From contig CANQNX010000004.1 of assembly GCA_947625345.1 (NCBI GenBank), positions 1-51,696 on the forward strand: a DNA stretch of 51,696 nucleotides, written 5' to 3'. This DNA is from Candidatus Gastranaerophilales bacterium. Lineage in GTDB: Bacteria > Cyanobacteriota > Vampirovibrionia > Gastranaerophilales > Gastranaerophilaceae. Under the pieces are notes generated by a model that ran no database searches, was not told where the DNA came from, and saw only the letters and a list, made by a program, of their open reading frames with translations. Made by a program: the position numbers and the translations under genes. This document shows positions 19,153-28,131 of this stretch, piece by piece (within the stretch, counting starts at the first letter, position 1; each line of letters starts with the position of its first letter).

Positions 19153-20331
19153 TTAAAATAAATTTTTAAATCTTTCCATAGCTTCAATGGTTTTTTCTCT
19201 GTCTCCAAAGGAAGTTAATCGGAAATATCCTTCACCGTTTTTACCAAAACCTGCCCCCGGAGTACCCACTACTTGAATATTATTCAAAAGGTAATCAAAA
19301 AATTCCCAAGAAGACATATTATTCGGACATTTTAACCAAATATAAGGTGAGTGTTTTCCGCCGGTATACCAAATTCCTTTACTTTCCATAGTGTCTGCAA
19401 TGATTTTCGCATTTTCACTGTAATATTGAATATTTTCTTTAATTTGTTTTTGACCCATTTCCGAAAAAACAGCTTCAGCCGCTTTTTGAACAATATAGGG
19501 AACACCGTTAAACTTTGTGGTTTGACGTCTTAACCATAATTTATTTAGTTCAACTCCCTGTTTTTTCAAAGCTTTCGGAACAACGGTATATCCGCATCTG
19601 GTACCCGTAAAACCTGCCGTTTTTGAGAATGAACAAAATTCTATGGCACAGTTTTTTGCACCCTCAATTTCATATATACTGTTTGGAAGTTCTTCTGATT
19701 TTATAAAGCATTCATATGCGGCATCAAATAAAATTACCGCATCATTTTTATGTGCATAATCCACCCATTTTTTTAGCCCTTCTTTAGTATAAACGGCACC
19801 TGTAGGATTATTGGGCGAGCATATATAAATAATATCACATTTTACATTTTCATCCGGCAATGGTAAAAATCCGTTTGATTCGTTTGCATCCATGTATAAA
19901 ATTTTTCTGCCTGCCATAACATTTGTATCAACATAAACAGGATAAACAGGATCCGGAACTAAGACGGTATTATCCAAACTGAATATATCTAAAATGTTTC
20001 CCAAGTCACTTTTAGCACCGTCAGATACGAAGATTTCATCCGCTTCAAGTGTAACACTTTTTCTCGCATAATATTTTTGTATGGCTTCTCTTAAAAAAGC
20101 ATACCCTTGTTCGGGGCCATAGCCTTTAAATGTTTCTTGTTTACCCATTTCATCAGCCGCATTTTTAATCGCATTAACAACCGCAGGGGCTAATGGAAGT
20201 GTTACATCTCCTATTCCCAATCGGATAACTTTTTTATCGGGATTTTCTTTTACAAATTGAGCTACTTTCTTTGCTATTGTTGAAAATAAGTAGCTGTCTT
20301 CCAAATTTAGATAATTTTTATTTATATTCAT
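19153..20331 (-). CDS. dapL: LL-diaminopimelate aminotransferase
   Basis: PLP aminotransferase converting tetrahydrodipicolinate directly to LL-DAP for lysine and peptidoglycan. This shortcut is typical of cyanobacteria, plants and chlamydiae. The N terminus [17 protein letters not shown] matches the family, as do [13 protein letters not shown], the DAAYE segment and the PLP-lysine region [16 protein letters not shown] longer frame opens at 20367, but I place the start at 20331 because GGAGAGA lies at the right distance and the family begins here, giving 392 residues. A TATAAT (minus strand, 20359-20364) lies just upstream. Confidence 0.93.
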   Translation of the reverse strand: MNINKNYLNLEDSYLFSTIAKKVAQFVKENPDKKVIRLGIGDVTLPLAPAVVNAIKNAADEMGKQETFKGYGPEQGYAFLREAIQKYYARKSVTLEADEIFVSDGAKSDLGNILDIFSLDNTVLVPDPVYPVYVDTNVMAGRKILYMDANESNGFLPLPDENVKCDIIYICSPNNPTGAVYTKEGLKKWVDYAHKNDAVILFDAAYECFIKSEELPNSIYEIEGAKNCAIEFCSFSKTAGFTGTRCGYTVVPKALKKQGVELNKLWLRRQTTKFNGVPYIVQKAAEAVFSEMGQKQIKENIQYYSENAKIIADTMESKGIWYTGGKHSPYIWLKCPNNMSSWEFFDYLLNNIQVVGTPGAGFGKNGEGYFRLTSFGDREKTIEAMERFKNLF

Positions 20332-20439
20332 ATTCTCTCCAGTAACTTTACAAAAAATATTATACATAAAAAATTTTTTACAGTAATTTGTTAATTTAGT
20401 GTAATTCTTTGAACAAATTCTATCGAAAATTTAAACAAC

Positions 20440-21270
20440 TTACATTTCATTTTTTAATGCGGCAAGTTTTTCCGGAGTATCATTATAAATGTAAGTTTTA
20501 TTTGGTGATTTTGCAATGCCTTCAAGCATTTTTATAACTTTTTCTTTTGTATAAACATTAACGTATGCATTAAACCCCTCATGTCCGCCAATATCAGTTT
20601 CATGTTGAGTTTCACATCCCATTATATTATATAAAGTACCTCTGTCGTACTTTTTAAAACCTATTTGGGTCGGTATTGCTTTAAATTGAGGTATAAAACC
20701 TCTTCTTATACTGTCTTCTGCCGCTGCCTGAATTAATATATTCAATATGTTTTTATATTTTTTATTACCGGTTAGAGTGTATGCATATTCAACAAAATAT
20801 GTTTTATTTTTCTCGTTTTCATATATATCAATATATCCTAATTTTTCTTTATCTTTTCCCTTTTTGTTTATTGAATATACATATGAATCATCATTAAAAG
20901 AAATTTTTTTAATTTCAGCTTTTATTTTTCCTGATTTATCACGTTTCTGTAAATCAACTTCACCTATTTTTTCATCAGAGTTTATTTCTTCATAAAAAGG
21001 TCTGAGTAATTCAAAAGAGAAAGCAATAGGATCACTAAAAAACGCTTTGATATTATTAACGGTAGGATATGGTGATATAATATATATACTTATTTTTAAA
21101 CGATTGTATAAATTTTTAAGTTCATCTTTAAAAGATAGGTTTTGTTTTTTAGAATCTTCACTCAGTATTAACTCGTCAGATTGCAAATTTTCATTGTGTT
21201 TATATTTTGTTGCGCAAAATGACGGATTATAAAAAATATTATAATTGTTATTTATAGAAGAGATATTCAT
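20440..21270 (-). CDS. Unknown protein with F-motif N terminus (276 residues)
   Basis: Not recognised. I place the start at the ATG at 21270; the frame could open earlier only at a TTG at 21294. The N terminus is Asn/Ser-rich and carries NPSFCA at residues 15-20, resembling motifs in other unknown proteins of this window. The C-terminal half has GNKKYKNILNILIQAAAEDSIRRGF and FKKYDRG, loosely like an acetyltransferase fold, but I could not confirm a cofactor motif. It has no signal peptide or membrane helix. The end lies close to dapL on the same strand. Confidence 0.7.
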   Translation of the reverse strand: MNISSINNNYNIFYNPSFCATKYKHNENLQSDELILSEDSKKQNLSFKDELKNLYNRLKISIYIISPYPTVNNIKAFFSDPIAFSFELLRPFYEEINSDEKIGEVDLQKRDKSGKIKAEIKKISFNDDSYVYSINKKGKDKEKLGYIDIYENEKNKTYFVEYAYTLTGNKKYKNILNILIQAAAEDSIRRGFIPQFKAIPTQIGFKKYDRGTLYNIMGCETQHETDIGGHEGFNAYVNVYTKEKVIKMLEGIAKSPNKTYIYNDTPEKLAALKNEM

Positions 21271-21378
21271 ACTGTAAATAATAAATCTAAACAAAAAGAA
21301 AATTGTTAAAAATTTTCAAAATATTTTGGTTATAGTATAATTTTTTTATACATTGTAAATAAAAAAAAGGATAAAATA

Positions 21379-22749
21379 ATGGCAACAAGACAAAGACAAC
21401 AAGAACAAGACCCAATGGTAAGACGAACAAATTTTGATGCCGTTGAGTCAAATTTAACGGATGAACAGGCAAAATTAGAAGCATCCCGCTGTTTAAATTG
21501 TAAAAACCCAAGATGCGTACAAGGATGTCCGGTTAACATTAATATACCTGCATTCATACATGAAATAAAAGAAGGAAATATAGAAAAGGCAGGAGAAGTA
21601 ATCAGAGATTCAAGCTTACTTCCTTCCGTATGCGGAAGAGTATGTCCTCAAGAACGACAATGTGAAGGTAAGTGCGTATTGGGTATTAAATCGGAACCAA
21701 TCGCAATCGGTGCATTAGAACGTTATGTAGGTGATGCAACAAATGTTAAAATAGGTGAAATAAAAGAATCAGGCAAGAAAGTTGCAATTATCGGTTCGGG
21801 ATGCGCAGGAATAACAGCAGCTGCAGACTTAAGAAAAGCAGGTCATGAGGTTGTAGTTTTTGAAGCACTTCATAAATTAGGCGGTGTTTTAAGATACGGT
21901 ATTCCTCCTTTCAGACTTCCCAGAACTTTCCTTGATAAAGAAATTTCTAACCTTAAAAATATGGGAGTTAAATTTGTTACTAACGTTGTTGTCGGTAAAT
22001 CAATAACGGTTAAACAATTAAAAGATGACGGTTTTGATGCTATAGTCATAGGCTCCGGCGCAGGACTTCCTAAAATGATGGGAGTACCCGGAGAAAATTT
22101 AAACGGTGTTTATTCCGCTAACGAATTTTTAACCCGTGTAAATTTAATGCAAGCTAACCTTGAAGAAACACCAACTCCGATTAGAGTCGGTGAAAAAGCT
22201 GCTATCATAGGCGGAGGAAACGTTGCTATGGATGCGGCAAGAGTTGCCGTAAGAATCGGATTTAAAGAAGTTTATATAGTTTATAGACGTACGGAAGCAG
22301 AACTTCCCGCACGTCTTGAAGAAATTCGACATGCAAAAGAAGAAGGAGTAATCTTCAAATTCTTACACGCACCTAAAGAAATATTTAACAAAGAAGGTTA
22401 TGTAGGCGGAATGCAATTTGAAATAATGGAACTTGGAGAACCTGATGAATCAGGCAGAAGAAAACCCGTTCCTACTGGTAAAACTGTTGATTTAGACGTT
22501 GATACAGTTGTTGTTGCACTCGGAACAGGTCCAAATCCTACAATCCAAGCTTCAATGTTAAGAGATAACATGAATCTTGAAACGAATCCGAAAGGATATA
22601 TAGTTATTAATGCTGAAACAGGTGAAACATCTATAGACGGTATTTATGCAGGCGGCGATGTTGCCCCTACCGGTTCATCAACAGCTATTAATGCTATGGG
22701 TGCAGGTAAACGTGCAGCTAAAGCTATTAATGAATTACTATCAAAATAA
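21379..22749 (+). CDS. GltD-like NADPH-dependent glutamate synthase small subunit / NfnB-type flavoprotein
   Basis: A 456-residue FAD/NAD(P)H oxidoreductase. The N-terminal iron-sulfur domain has CLNCKNPRCVQGCP (C38, C41, C46, C50) and a second cysteine group in CGRVCPQERQCEGKC. Two dinucleotide folds follow: IIGSGCAGITAAADL near 135-150 and AIIGGGNVAMDAARVA near 275. These are the hallmarks of the GOGAT beta subunit family. No large GltB subunit or NfnA partner is adjacent, so it could act as a homomultimeric enzyme or with a partner encoded elsewhere. AAGGAT precedes the ATG. Confidence 0.88.
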   Translation: MATRQRQQEQDPMVRRTNFDAVESNLTDEQAKLEASRCLNCKNPRCVQGCPVNINIPAFIHEIKEGNIEKAGEVIRDSSLLPSVCGRVCPQERQCEGKCVLGIKSEPIAIGALERYVGDATNVKIGEIKESGKKVAIIGSGCAGITAAADLRKAGHEVVVFEALHKLGGVLRYGIPPFRLPRTFLDKEISNLKNMGVKFVTNVVVGKSITVKQLKDDGFDAIVIGSGAGLPKMMGVPGENLNGVYSANEFLTRVNLMQANLEETPTPIRVGEKAAIIGGGNVAMDAARVAVRIGFKEVYIVYRRTEAELPARLEEIRHAKEEGVIFKFLHAPKEIFNKEGYVGGMQFEIMELGEPDESGRRKPVPTGKTVDLDVDTVVVALGTGPNPTIQASMLRDNMNLETNPKGYIVINAETGETSIDGIYAGGDVAPTGSSTAINAMGAGKRAAKAINELLSK

Positions 22750-22766
22750 CAAAATTAATGTTGAAA

Positions 22767-22797
22767 AGAAGCCCCGTATACTCAGGGCTTCTTTTTT
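22767..22797. terminator. Bidirectional terminator after the GltD-like gene
   Basis: AGAAGCCC/GGGCTTCT arms (22767-22774 and 22785-22792) with a 10-nt loop are followed by a T run. It lies between two convergent genes. The minus-strand gene stops at 22800. Confidence 0.85.
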
Positions 22798-22799
22798 GT

Positions 22800-23798
22800 T
22801 TATTTATTTTTTATTTCTTTGTAAGAAATATTATTTTTTATAAGAAATATAGCACCTGTTATTGAAACGGTTAAAGTGACTATTGCCTGCTCGACTAAAG
22901 AAACGGCTATGGCAGTTTCTTTACTTATATCATAAATTGCAAAAGCACAAATAACCGCAACCTGATAAGGACCTATAAATATAGAGGTTGAAGGAATCAT
23001 TGAGGCAAGTGCTATAAAACTTATTATAAAAAGTATTACAGACCAATTTACCTCTAAATGAAAACCCAAAATCGTTATATAATAACATAAACACTCAAAA
23101 ATCCATATTCCTAAAACAGAAAGTATAACAAATAAAAGTTTTCTCGGATATTTAAATACTTCAAATCCCGATATAAATGAATTAGAAATGTTATTTATAA
23201 ATTTGATAATATGGGAAAGTACTTTCGAAACAACATTGGGCAAAGATTGAACTTTTTTGTTTAAGAAATCACAAATTACATCTGTTTTATTAAATCTGAA
23301 TATAACAAAAGCCGCAAAAAAACCGCCTGTAAATAAAATTGAAGCAGCCAAAAGTAAATTCAGTGCCAATTCATTTCTGTTAAACAAAAAAATACCTAAA
23401 AATAGTATAAATACAATTATTACACCATCAAAAATACGCTCTAATATTACAGCTCCCAAAATTTTTATTTTATCAACATCATATTTGCTCCCGACATAAT
23501 ATGCCCTGAAAATATCGCCTGCCCTGACAGGAAGAAATATATTCAGCGCCGCACCGGTCAAACATAAGGGAATGAGTTCTTTTAACGGAGGTTTTACGGT
23601 ATTTGATATAAGCAACTTAAAACATAAGCCCCTGAATGACAATGAAATAACTATACTTATTATCAAAAGTAAAACGTATTTAATATCAAAAAGCTTAATT
23701 TCATTTATTAATTTTTCAAAATTAAGATTAAAAAAAATCAATAATAAAAATATTACGGTTATAAAAAATAATACAATTTTTTTAGTATTAAATTTCAA
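22800..23798 (-). CDS. YbhN/AglD-type integral membrane protein (flippase-like)
   Basis: A 332-residue protein with about eight membrane helices belonging to the lysylphosphatidylglycerol synthetase transmembrane / UPF0104 family. The conserved motif FLPVRAGDIFRAYYVG appears near residues 93-108, followed by LERIFDG. Members are implicated in moving lipid-linked or amphipathic molecules. The start is TTG at 23798, supported by GGAGAG seven bases upstream and by its position 2 bp after the stop of the preceding dehydrogenase gene. The pair is probably co-transcribed. Confidence 0.85.
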   Translation of the reverse strand: MKFNTKKIVLFFITVIFLLLIFFNLNFEKLINEIKLFDIKYVLLLIISIVISLSFRGLCFKLLISNTVKPPLKELIPLCLTGAALNIFLPVRAGDIFRAYYVGSKYDVDKIKILGAVILERIFDGVIIVFILFLGIFLFNRNELALNLLLAASILFTGGFFAAFVIFRFNKTDVICDFLNKKVQSLPNVVSKVLSHIIKFINNISNSFISGFEVFKYPRKLLFVILSVLGIWIFECLCYYITILGFHLEVNWSVILFIISFIALASMIPSTSIFIGPYQVAVICAFAIYDISKETAIAVSLVEQAIVTLTVSITGAIFLIKNNISYKEIKNK

Positions 23799-23800
23799 AA

Positions 23801-24763
23801 TTAACTCTCCATAGAAATAAGAATTTTAAGAGTATCTTTTTGTTTATTTGCCCTAAAAGCTTCAATTGCGTCATTTATATTATAAATACCCGATATTAAA
23901 GGGTTAAAATTTACTTTTTTCTGTTCCAAAAATCTCAAAGCGGGTTTAAATTGACCGCATCTTGAACCTAAAACGGTTATTTCATTAACAACAATAGGCG
24001 CAAAATTAAACTCTTTGGAAGAGGCAATTGTACTTTTTAATACTAACGTACCTCTCGGTTTAACTAAAGCAATTGAAGTTTCAAACCCTGATAAAGAACC
24101 TGTTGCCTCTATAACAACATCATAAACCGGTTTAATTTCAACATTGTTGAGCAATTTTGTCTTTACATTTTGATTTTTTGCTATATCCAACTTATTTGAA
24201 TGTTTACCAATTAATTCAACATCCAAACCTGAAGCATTTAAAGACAGGGCGCAAAGCAAACCCAATTTTCCGTCACCTAAGACGGCAACTTTTTCAAAAG
24301 GTTTAATATGCATCTGTTCTAAAATTTCAAGAGCTGCGGCCAAAGGTTCAATAAAAACAGCTTCTTTATCCGAAACACTCTCCGGTATTTCTACAAGATT
24401 TTTAACAGGTAGGGTAACATATTGAGCCATACATCCGTCTTTGTGCCAAATACCCAAAGTTTCTCTATCGGGACAATGTCTTTCAAGCCCCTTAAGGCAG
24501 TATTCACATTTTCCGCATCCTAAGTTTATCTCACCAACAACTCTTTTCCCTATCAAAGACCTGTCAGATGAATTAACATCCTCAACAATGCCGACAAATT
24601 CGTGTCCTAAAATGCCTTTATAGCCCATATATCCTTTTGTTATTTCATAATCGGTATTACATATACCGCATAATAAAACTTTGATAAGTGCCTCATCCTC
24701 TCTCATTTTTGGAAGAGGACATTCTTCAAGTTTCAAAATTTCATCAAAAATTACAGCTTTCAT
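23801..24763 (-). CDS. Zinc-dependent medium-chain alcohol dehydrogenase
   Basis: A 320-residue MDR-family dehydrogenase. Catalytic zinc ligands are Cys35 in CGICNTD and the GHE motif (53-55). The structural zinc site is CGKCEYCLKGLERHC (C83, C86, C89, C97). The NAD(P)-binding loop is VAVLGDGKLGLLCAL, about residues 168-182. The substrate is unknown. It is somewhat shorter than classical ADHs (about 340-350). It is followed 2 bp later by the YbhN-type membrane protein. Confidence 0.87.
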   Translation of the reverse strand: MKAVIFDEILKLEECPLPKMREDEALIKVLLCGICNTDYEITKGYMGYKGILGHEFVGIVEDVNSSDRSLIGKRVVGEINLGCGKCEYCLKGLERHCPDRETLGIWHKDGCMAQYVTLPVKNLVEIPESVSDKEAVFIEPLAAALEILEQMHIKPFEKVAVLGDGKLGLLCALSLNASGLDVELIGKHSNKLDIAKNQNVKTKLLNNVEIKPVYDVVIEATGSLSGFETSIALVKPRGTLVLKSTIASSKEFNFAPIVVNEITVLGSRCGQFKPALRFLEQKKVNFNPLISGIYNINDAIEAFRANKQKDTLKILISMES

Positions 24764-24797
24764 ATAGTTTCTTTCTTAAATATATACAGTAATTATA

Positions 24798-25376
24798 CTA
24801 TATAATTTTTAGCCCTGAAATTTTTATTTTTTTTCTTATTTTCAACTTTTCTTTTATTGATTCAAAATCTTCTTCATAAAACTTTTTTAAATTGAATCCG
24901 TTAATGTCATTTTTAGATTTAAAATAAACACTGTAAGCCTGCTCATATTTCTTTAGTTTAAGCAATAAATCAAATTTTATACCCATCAATTGCGAATATA
25001 ACATATAATCTTCGTTACAGACCATAGAAAGTGCTTTATTGCAGTAGTTCAAAGATTCCTCATGCTGATTTAATACATAAAGACAATTACAAATTCCGGC
25101 ATAAACTTTTACAACGGCAGGAGTTATGTTTAAAAGTTCTTTATACAAAGACAATGACTTTTTATAAAATCCTTTAATAAAACAAATGTCAGCTAAAAGC
25201 ATTATACTTTTATGATGAAAAGGAGTAAGAGCGATTGCTTTTTCTAATTTTGAATAAGCACTTGACAGCTTATTAAAATAATAAAAGTCATCTTCTGCTT
25301 CTCTGAATAATATTTCCGATTTTATATTTATTACTTTATTTTTATTTATATAATACGAATTATTTAAGTTCTGCAT
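24798..25376 (-). CDS. TPR-repeat protein, unknown role
   Basis: A 192-residue helical protein. Repeated TPR-like helix pairs are visible from about residue 37, for example AYSKLEKAIALTPFHHKS, YKKSLSLYKELLNITPAVV and HEESLNYCNKALSM. No signal peptide or membrane helix is seen. It is probably a cytoplasmic protein-interaction scaffold. It lies 34 bp upstream of the dehydrogenase gene on the same strand. Confidence 0.75.
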   Translation of the reverse strand: MQNLNNSYYINKNKVINIKSEILFREAEDDFYYFNKLSSAYSKLEKAIALTPFHHKSIMLLADICFIKGFYKKSLSLYKELLNITPAVVKVYAGICNCLYVLNQHEESLNYCNKALSMVCNEDYMLYSQLMGIKFDLLLKLKKYEQAYSVYFKSKNDINGFNLKKFYEEDFESIKEKLKIRKKIKISGLKII

Positions 25377-25405
25377 AATTTCTACCTATAAAATAATAAT
25401 TTTTA

Positions 25406-25569
25406 TAGGTATGACAGGGCTACACTCATATAACAATTAAAATCAATCAAAATCATGGAAAGCATGACAGAGCATGACTTTCGAGAAATAAAATTCAAAT
25501 TAACATTTTGTTACATAAATATTATTGAAAAAGCAATATTCATGGAAAGCATGACGGTACATGTCTTTT
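25406..25569. repeat. Repeated hairpin elements between divergent genes
   Basis: TCATGGAAAGCATGAC occurs exactly at 25454-25469 and 25540-25555, 86 bp apart. Similarity continues for about 14 more bases, ending CATGACTTT or CATGTCTTT. Each copy contains the hairpin TCATG-GAAAG-CATGA. A degenerate third copy (TATGACAGGGC) starts near 25409. The elements occupy the divergent region between the TPR gene and the omega-like gene. Operator sites or structured RNA are both possible. Confidence 0.65.
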
Positions 25570-25602
25570 AACCGAATTACAAAAGTTAACATACTTACCG
25601 TA

Positions 25603-25631
25603 TTGATATTAAAAAATGTGCATAGTATTAT
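25603..25631 (+). promoter_or_regulatory. Promoter of omega-like gene
   Basis: TTGATA (25603-25608), 17-nt spacer, TATTAT (25626-25631). The ribosome-binding site GGAGGG follows just before the ATG at 25658. It is one of the strongest Shine-Dalgarno sequences in the window. Confidence 0.6.
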
Positions 25632-25657
25632 TTATTTAAAAGCTACCGGAGGGAAAA

Positions 25658-25900
25658 ATGAATCAAATTATAAAAATAGCCTGGGACTTAAACGAAAATA
25701 CGGAAAACAGATATCAATTAGTTTATGAAATAGCAGAACTTGCTAAAAAATTAGTTGATGAAAATCAATTAAAAAGGGTAAAAGAAGAATACAGTTTTGA
25801 TGAAGCACCATTTGATAATTCAATTAAGAAAGAAAATCCCGTTGAACATGCAATTATGGTTAAAGCATCAGAATGTGATGATTCAGGTTTAGTAGGCTAA
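25658..25900 (+). CDS. rpoZ: Probable RNA polymerase omega subunit
   Basis: An 80-residue acidic protein. NRYQLVYEIAELAKKLVDE (residues 17-35) resembles the omega motif NR(F/Y)xLVxxAaxRAxxL, and NPVEHAIMVKA near 60-70 resembles the second conserved omega segment. Omega stabilises the beta-prime subunit. The similarity is partial, so it may instead be an unrelated small protein. It is monocistronic with a strong promoter, a strong ribosome-binding site and its own terminator, and rpsT converges on it. Confidence 0.58.
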   Translation: MNQIIKIAWDLNENTENRYQLVYEIAELAKKLVDENQLKRVKEEYSFDEAPFDNSIKKENPVEHAIMVKASECDDSGLVG

Positions 25901-25917
25901 ATTAAATTTTTATTATA

Positions 25918-25950
25918 AAAAAAGCTCCTCAATGTCAGGAGCTTTTTTTT
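25918..25950. terminator. Bidirectional terminator, omega-like / rpsT
   Basis: AAAGCTCCT/AGGAGCTTT arms (25921-25929 and 25937-25945) with a 7-nt loop are flanked by A and T tracts. It separates two convergent genes. Confidence 0.9.
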
Positions 25951-25967
25951 GGTAAAAAACAAAATAA

Positions 25968-26240
25968 TTAAGCCATCAATTTATTAACTGCTTTAGTTAA
26001 TCTTGATTTTTTTCTTGAAGCAGTATTTTTATGTAAAATACCTTTTGAAACAGCTTTATCACAAAGTTGGTATGCTTGTGAAATAGCTTTGTTTATTGCT
26101 TCTTTGTCTTGTTCTTTTGCTTTAGCTAAAACAACAACCTTTTTAACTGCAGTTTTAATAGCTGATTTAAAAGCTACATTTCTTTCATAATTTCTTTCTG
26201 CTGTTAAGATTCTTTTTTTAGCCGATTTAATATTTGCCAT
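25968..26240 (-). CDS. rpsT: 30S ribosomal protein S20
   Basis: A 90-residue, strongly basic helical protein beginning [11 protein letters not shown], with [19 protein letters not shown] and a C-terminal [12 protein letters not shown], the standard S20 pattern. S20 binds 16S rRNA early in 30S assembly. It is monocistronic with its own promoter and a leader of about 60 nt. AAAGGGAAA lies at a good distance before the ATG. Confidence 0.97.
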   Translation of the reverse strand: MANIKSAKKRILTAERNYERNVAFKSAIKTAVKKVVVLAKAKEQDKEAINKAISQAYQLCDKAVSKGILHKNTASRKKSRLTKAVNKLMA

Positions 26241-26308
26241 AATTTTCCCTTTCTAACGCATAATTGTTTAATGACTACAATCTGCTTAGAGGATTAGTGA
26301 GTAAGTAT

Positions 26309-26336
26309 ATTATATAATCAAAAAAAATAAAGTAAA
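26309..26336 (-). promoter_or_regulatory. rpsT promoter
   Basis: On the minus strand TTTACT (26331-26336) and TATAAT (26309-26314) are separated by 16 nt. Confidence 0.6.
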
Positions 26337-26437
26337 CAGATAATTTAATAATATTAAAATTTAAAAATATAGTAGCAAAAAAAGTTTACCTCTGTTTTTA
26401 AACAATAGCGGAAGCCGAAAAAAGATAATATTATCAA

Positions 26438-27994
26438 ATGAAAATAAATCAACTTCAATCATATACGGAACCAAATAAAACAATAAGCAGCAAAGGCGCA
26501 AGGGAAGTCGTCAGAACCCTTGCAAATTCTGATTCTTTGGCAGCCACTATTTTACTTGAATCTTTTGTAACGGGCGGACGTTCTATCAACGCATATAAGA
26601 GAGGGGGATTTTATGAAACCCGTGAAAGATTCACGGATGATGTTGTTTCTGCATTTTTCTGGATGAAAGGTGTTGATATTTTTAATAAATTAGGCGATAA
26701 ATTCGGGAAAAAAGTTTTAAAACTACCTGTCGTTGATTTTGACTGCGGTAAAGATGCTTTGAGAAGCCCCATTGAAAATTTAGTTTCAGACCTGAATAAA
26801 ACTCAAAATCCGGAAACTGCAAAAAAACTTTATAATAAGCTCGCTTTATTTAAATTTTCAAAAATAATACTCTCAAGTATTTTAGCAATAGGATTTGTAG
26901 GCTTCTGCCTGCCTAAAATTAACCAGTTCATCACAAAATATTTAATGAAAAATAAAAAAACAAATAATAAAAACGAACAAAACAATACAACATCAAAACC
27001 AATATCTATTAATGAATTTTCGGATATGATAAATAAAAAGAATAACAAAGATATTGGCTTTAAAGGATTATCGGCTGCTTCGATTACGAAATTAGCCCAT
27101 AATCTTGAGACTAACAAAATATGTAAGATGTTAACCTGTGATACCGGTATTCTTACGGGAAGAATTACAACCGCAAGAAATAAAGACGAGGGAATGGAAT
27201 ATCTTTTTAGAGATACAGCCTCATCTTTCTTCTACTATGCATCTACTCCTTTAATATATAAAGGGCTTCAAAAAATTACGGGCAGCTGCAATTCAACCAC
27301 TATTGACCCTGTTGCTTCAAGACAAATACATGAAAAAATTATTGAACAATTGAAATCTCAAAATATTCAATCTATTGAAGCTAAAGAATTTTTAAACAAA
27401 ACAATAGGCGTTATTGACGACAAAGCTAAAGCATTATTGGAAAAACTTCCGTTTAATTCGGATGTAATTTCATTAGACGAACTTAAAAAGTATATTAAAG
27501 ATGAAAATATCCTTTCTAAAGCATCAGAAATGGCGAAATTACAACCTGCAACATCTGCAATGGGGCAAATTTTAACTAAGCAGCAAGTTAAAGATGTATT
27601 TACCGATTCTGCTATTACATCGCCACAATTTATGCAATCGATATTTAAAGAAAAATTTAAAGGAGATTTAACTAATCCGTATAAATTTATTCCCATGAAA
27701 AAGATTACTTCTTTCAGAGATAATATTGATAAATACATTCAAAGTATCGCAGATGAAGCGGTAAAAAATAATAACGGTAAAATTGACATTAATTTCTTAG
27801 ATAAATTAAGTAAAAAGAATTTCATAAAATCAGTCGGATTCAGATTTTTTGCCTTAGGTGTTTCTGCTTTTGCTTTGGGTTTTGCAATACCAAAAATTCA
27901 ATATGCAATTACGAAAAAGAGAACCGGTAAAAATGAAGCACCCGGATTAAGAGAATACAATAATAATAATGAAACAAAAAAATCCGAGAGTTAA
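26438..27994 (+). CDS. Internally duplicated membrane protein, unknown function
   Basis: Not recognised. The 518 residues hold two related units. Unit 1 (about 16-170) has SKGAREVV, a GGR (46-48), RERFTDDVVSAFF (62-74) and a membrane helix ending CLPKINQFITK (157-167). Unit 2 (about 206-494) has FKGLSAAS, TGR (240-242), EYLFRDTASSFF (254-265) and a membrane helix ending AIPKIQYAITK (483-493). Unit 2 carries an extra 190-residue helical insert before its membrane helix. The region between units is Asn/Lys-rich. No signal peptide is visible. The start has no clear Shine-Dalgarno and is preceded by the dyad GATAATATTATC (26424-26435). It is monocistronic. Confidence 0.75.
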   Translation: MKINQLQSYTEPNKTISSKGAREVVRTLANSDSLAATILLESFVTGGRSINAYKRGGFYETRERFTDDVVSAFFWMKGVDIFNKLGDKFGKKVLKLPVVDFDCGKDALRSPIENLVSDLNKTQNPETAKKLYNKLALFKFSKIILSSILAIGFVGFCLPKINQFITKYLMKNKKTNNKNEQNNTTSKPISINEFSDMINKKNNKDIGFKGLSAASITKLAHNLETNKICKMLTCDTGILTGRITTARNKDEGMEYLFRDTASSFFYYASTPLIYKGLQKITGSCNSTTIDPVASRQIHEKIIEQLKSQNIQSIEAKEFLNKTIGVIDDKAKALLEKLPFNSDVISLDELKKYIKDENILSKASEMAKLQPATSAMGQILTKQQVKDVFTDSAITSPQFMQSIFKEKFKGDLTNPYKFIPMKKITSFRDNIDKYIQSIADEAVKNNNGKIDINFLDKLSKKNFIKSVGFRFFALGVSAFALGFAIPKIQYAITKKRTGKNEAPGLREYNNNNETKKSES

Positions 27995-28041
27995 ATGTTA
28001 ATTTTTGTTAACATCTAATCTTCAGTCATATCAAGGTTTTG

Positions 28042-28077
28042 TAAAGTTATATATACTTTATATGCAATTTTTATAAT
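28042..28077 (+). promoter_or_regulatory. Promoter and operator-like dyad of RHH gene
   Basis: A perfect dyad TAAAGT-N7-ACTTTA (28042-28060) covers the -35 position relative to TATAAT at 28072-28077. Ribbon-helix-helix proteins commonly repress their own promoter through such sites. Autoregulation is therefore a reasonable inference. Confidence 0.5.
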
Positions 28078-28131
28078 AGAAATGTTTTTATATATGTAAG
28101 AGAAGATTACATAATAAAAGAGGAAAAATAT

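Noticed and set aside
20332-20367. Upstream extension of dapL (12 residues)
   Set aside because: The family start motif and the GGAGAGA site both support the ATG at 20331.
25406-25569. CRISPR array
   Set aside because: There are only two exact copies of a 16-bp repeat, 86 bp apart. The spacing is irregular and there are no cas genes.
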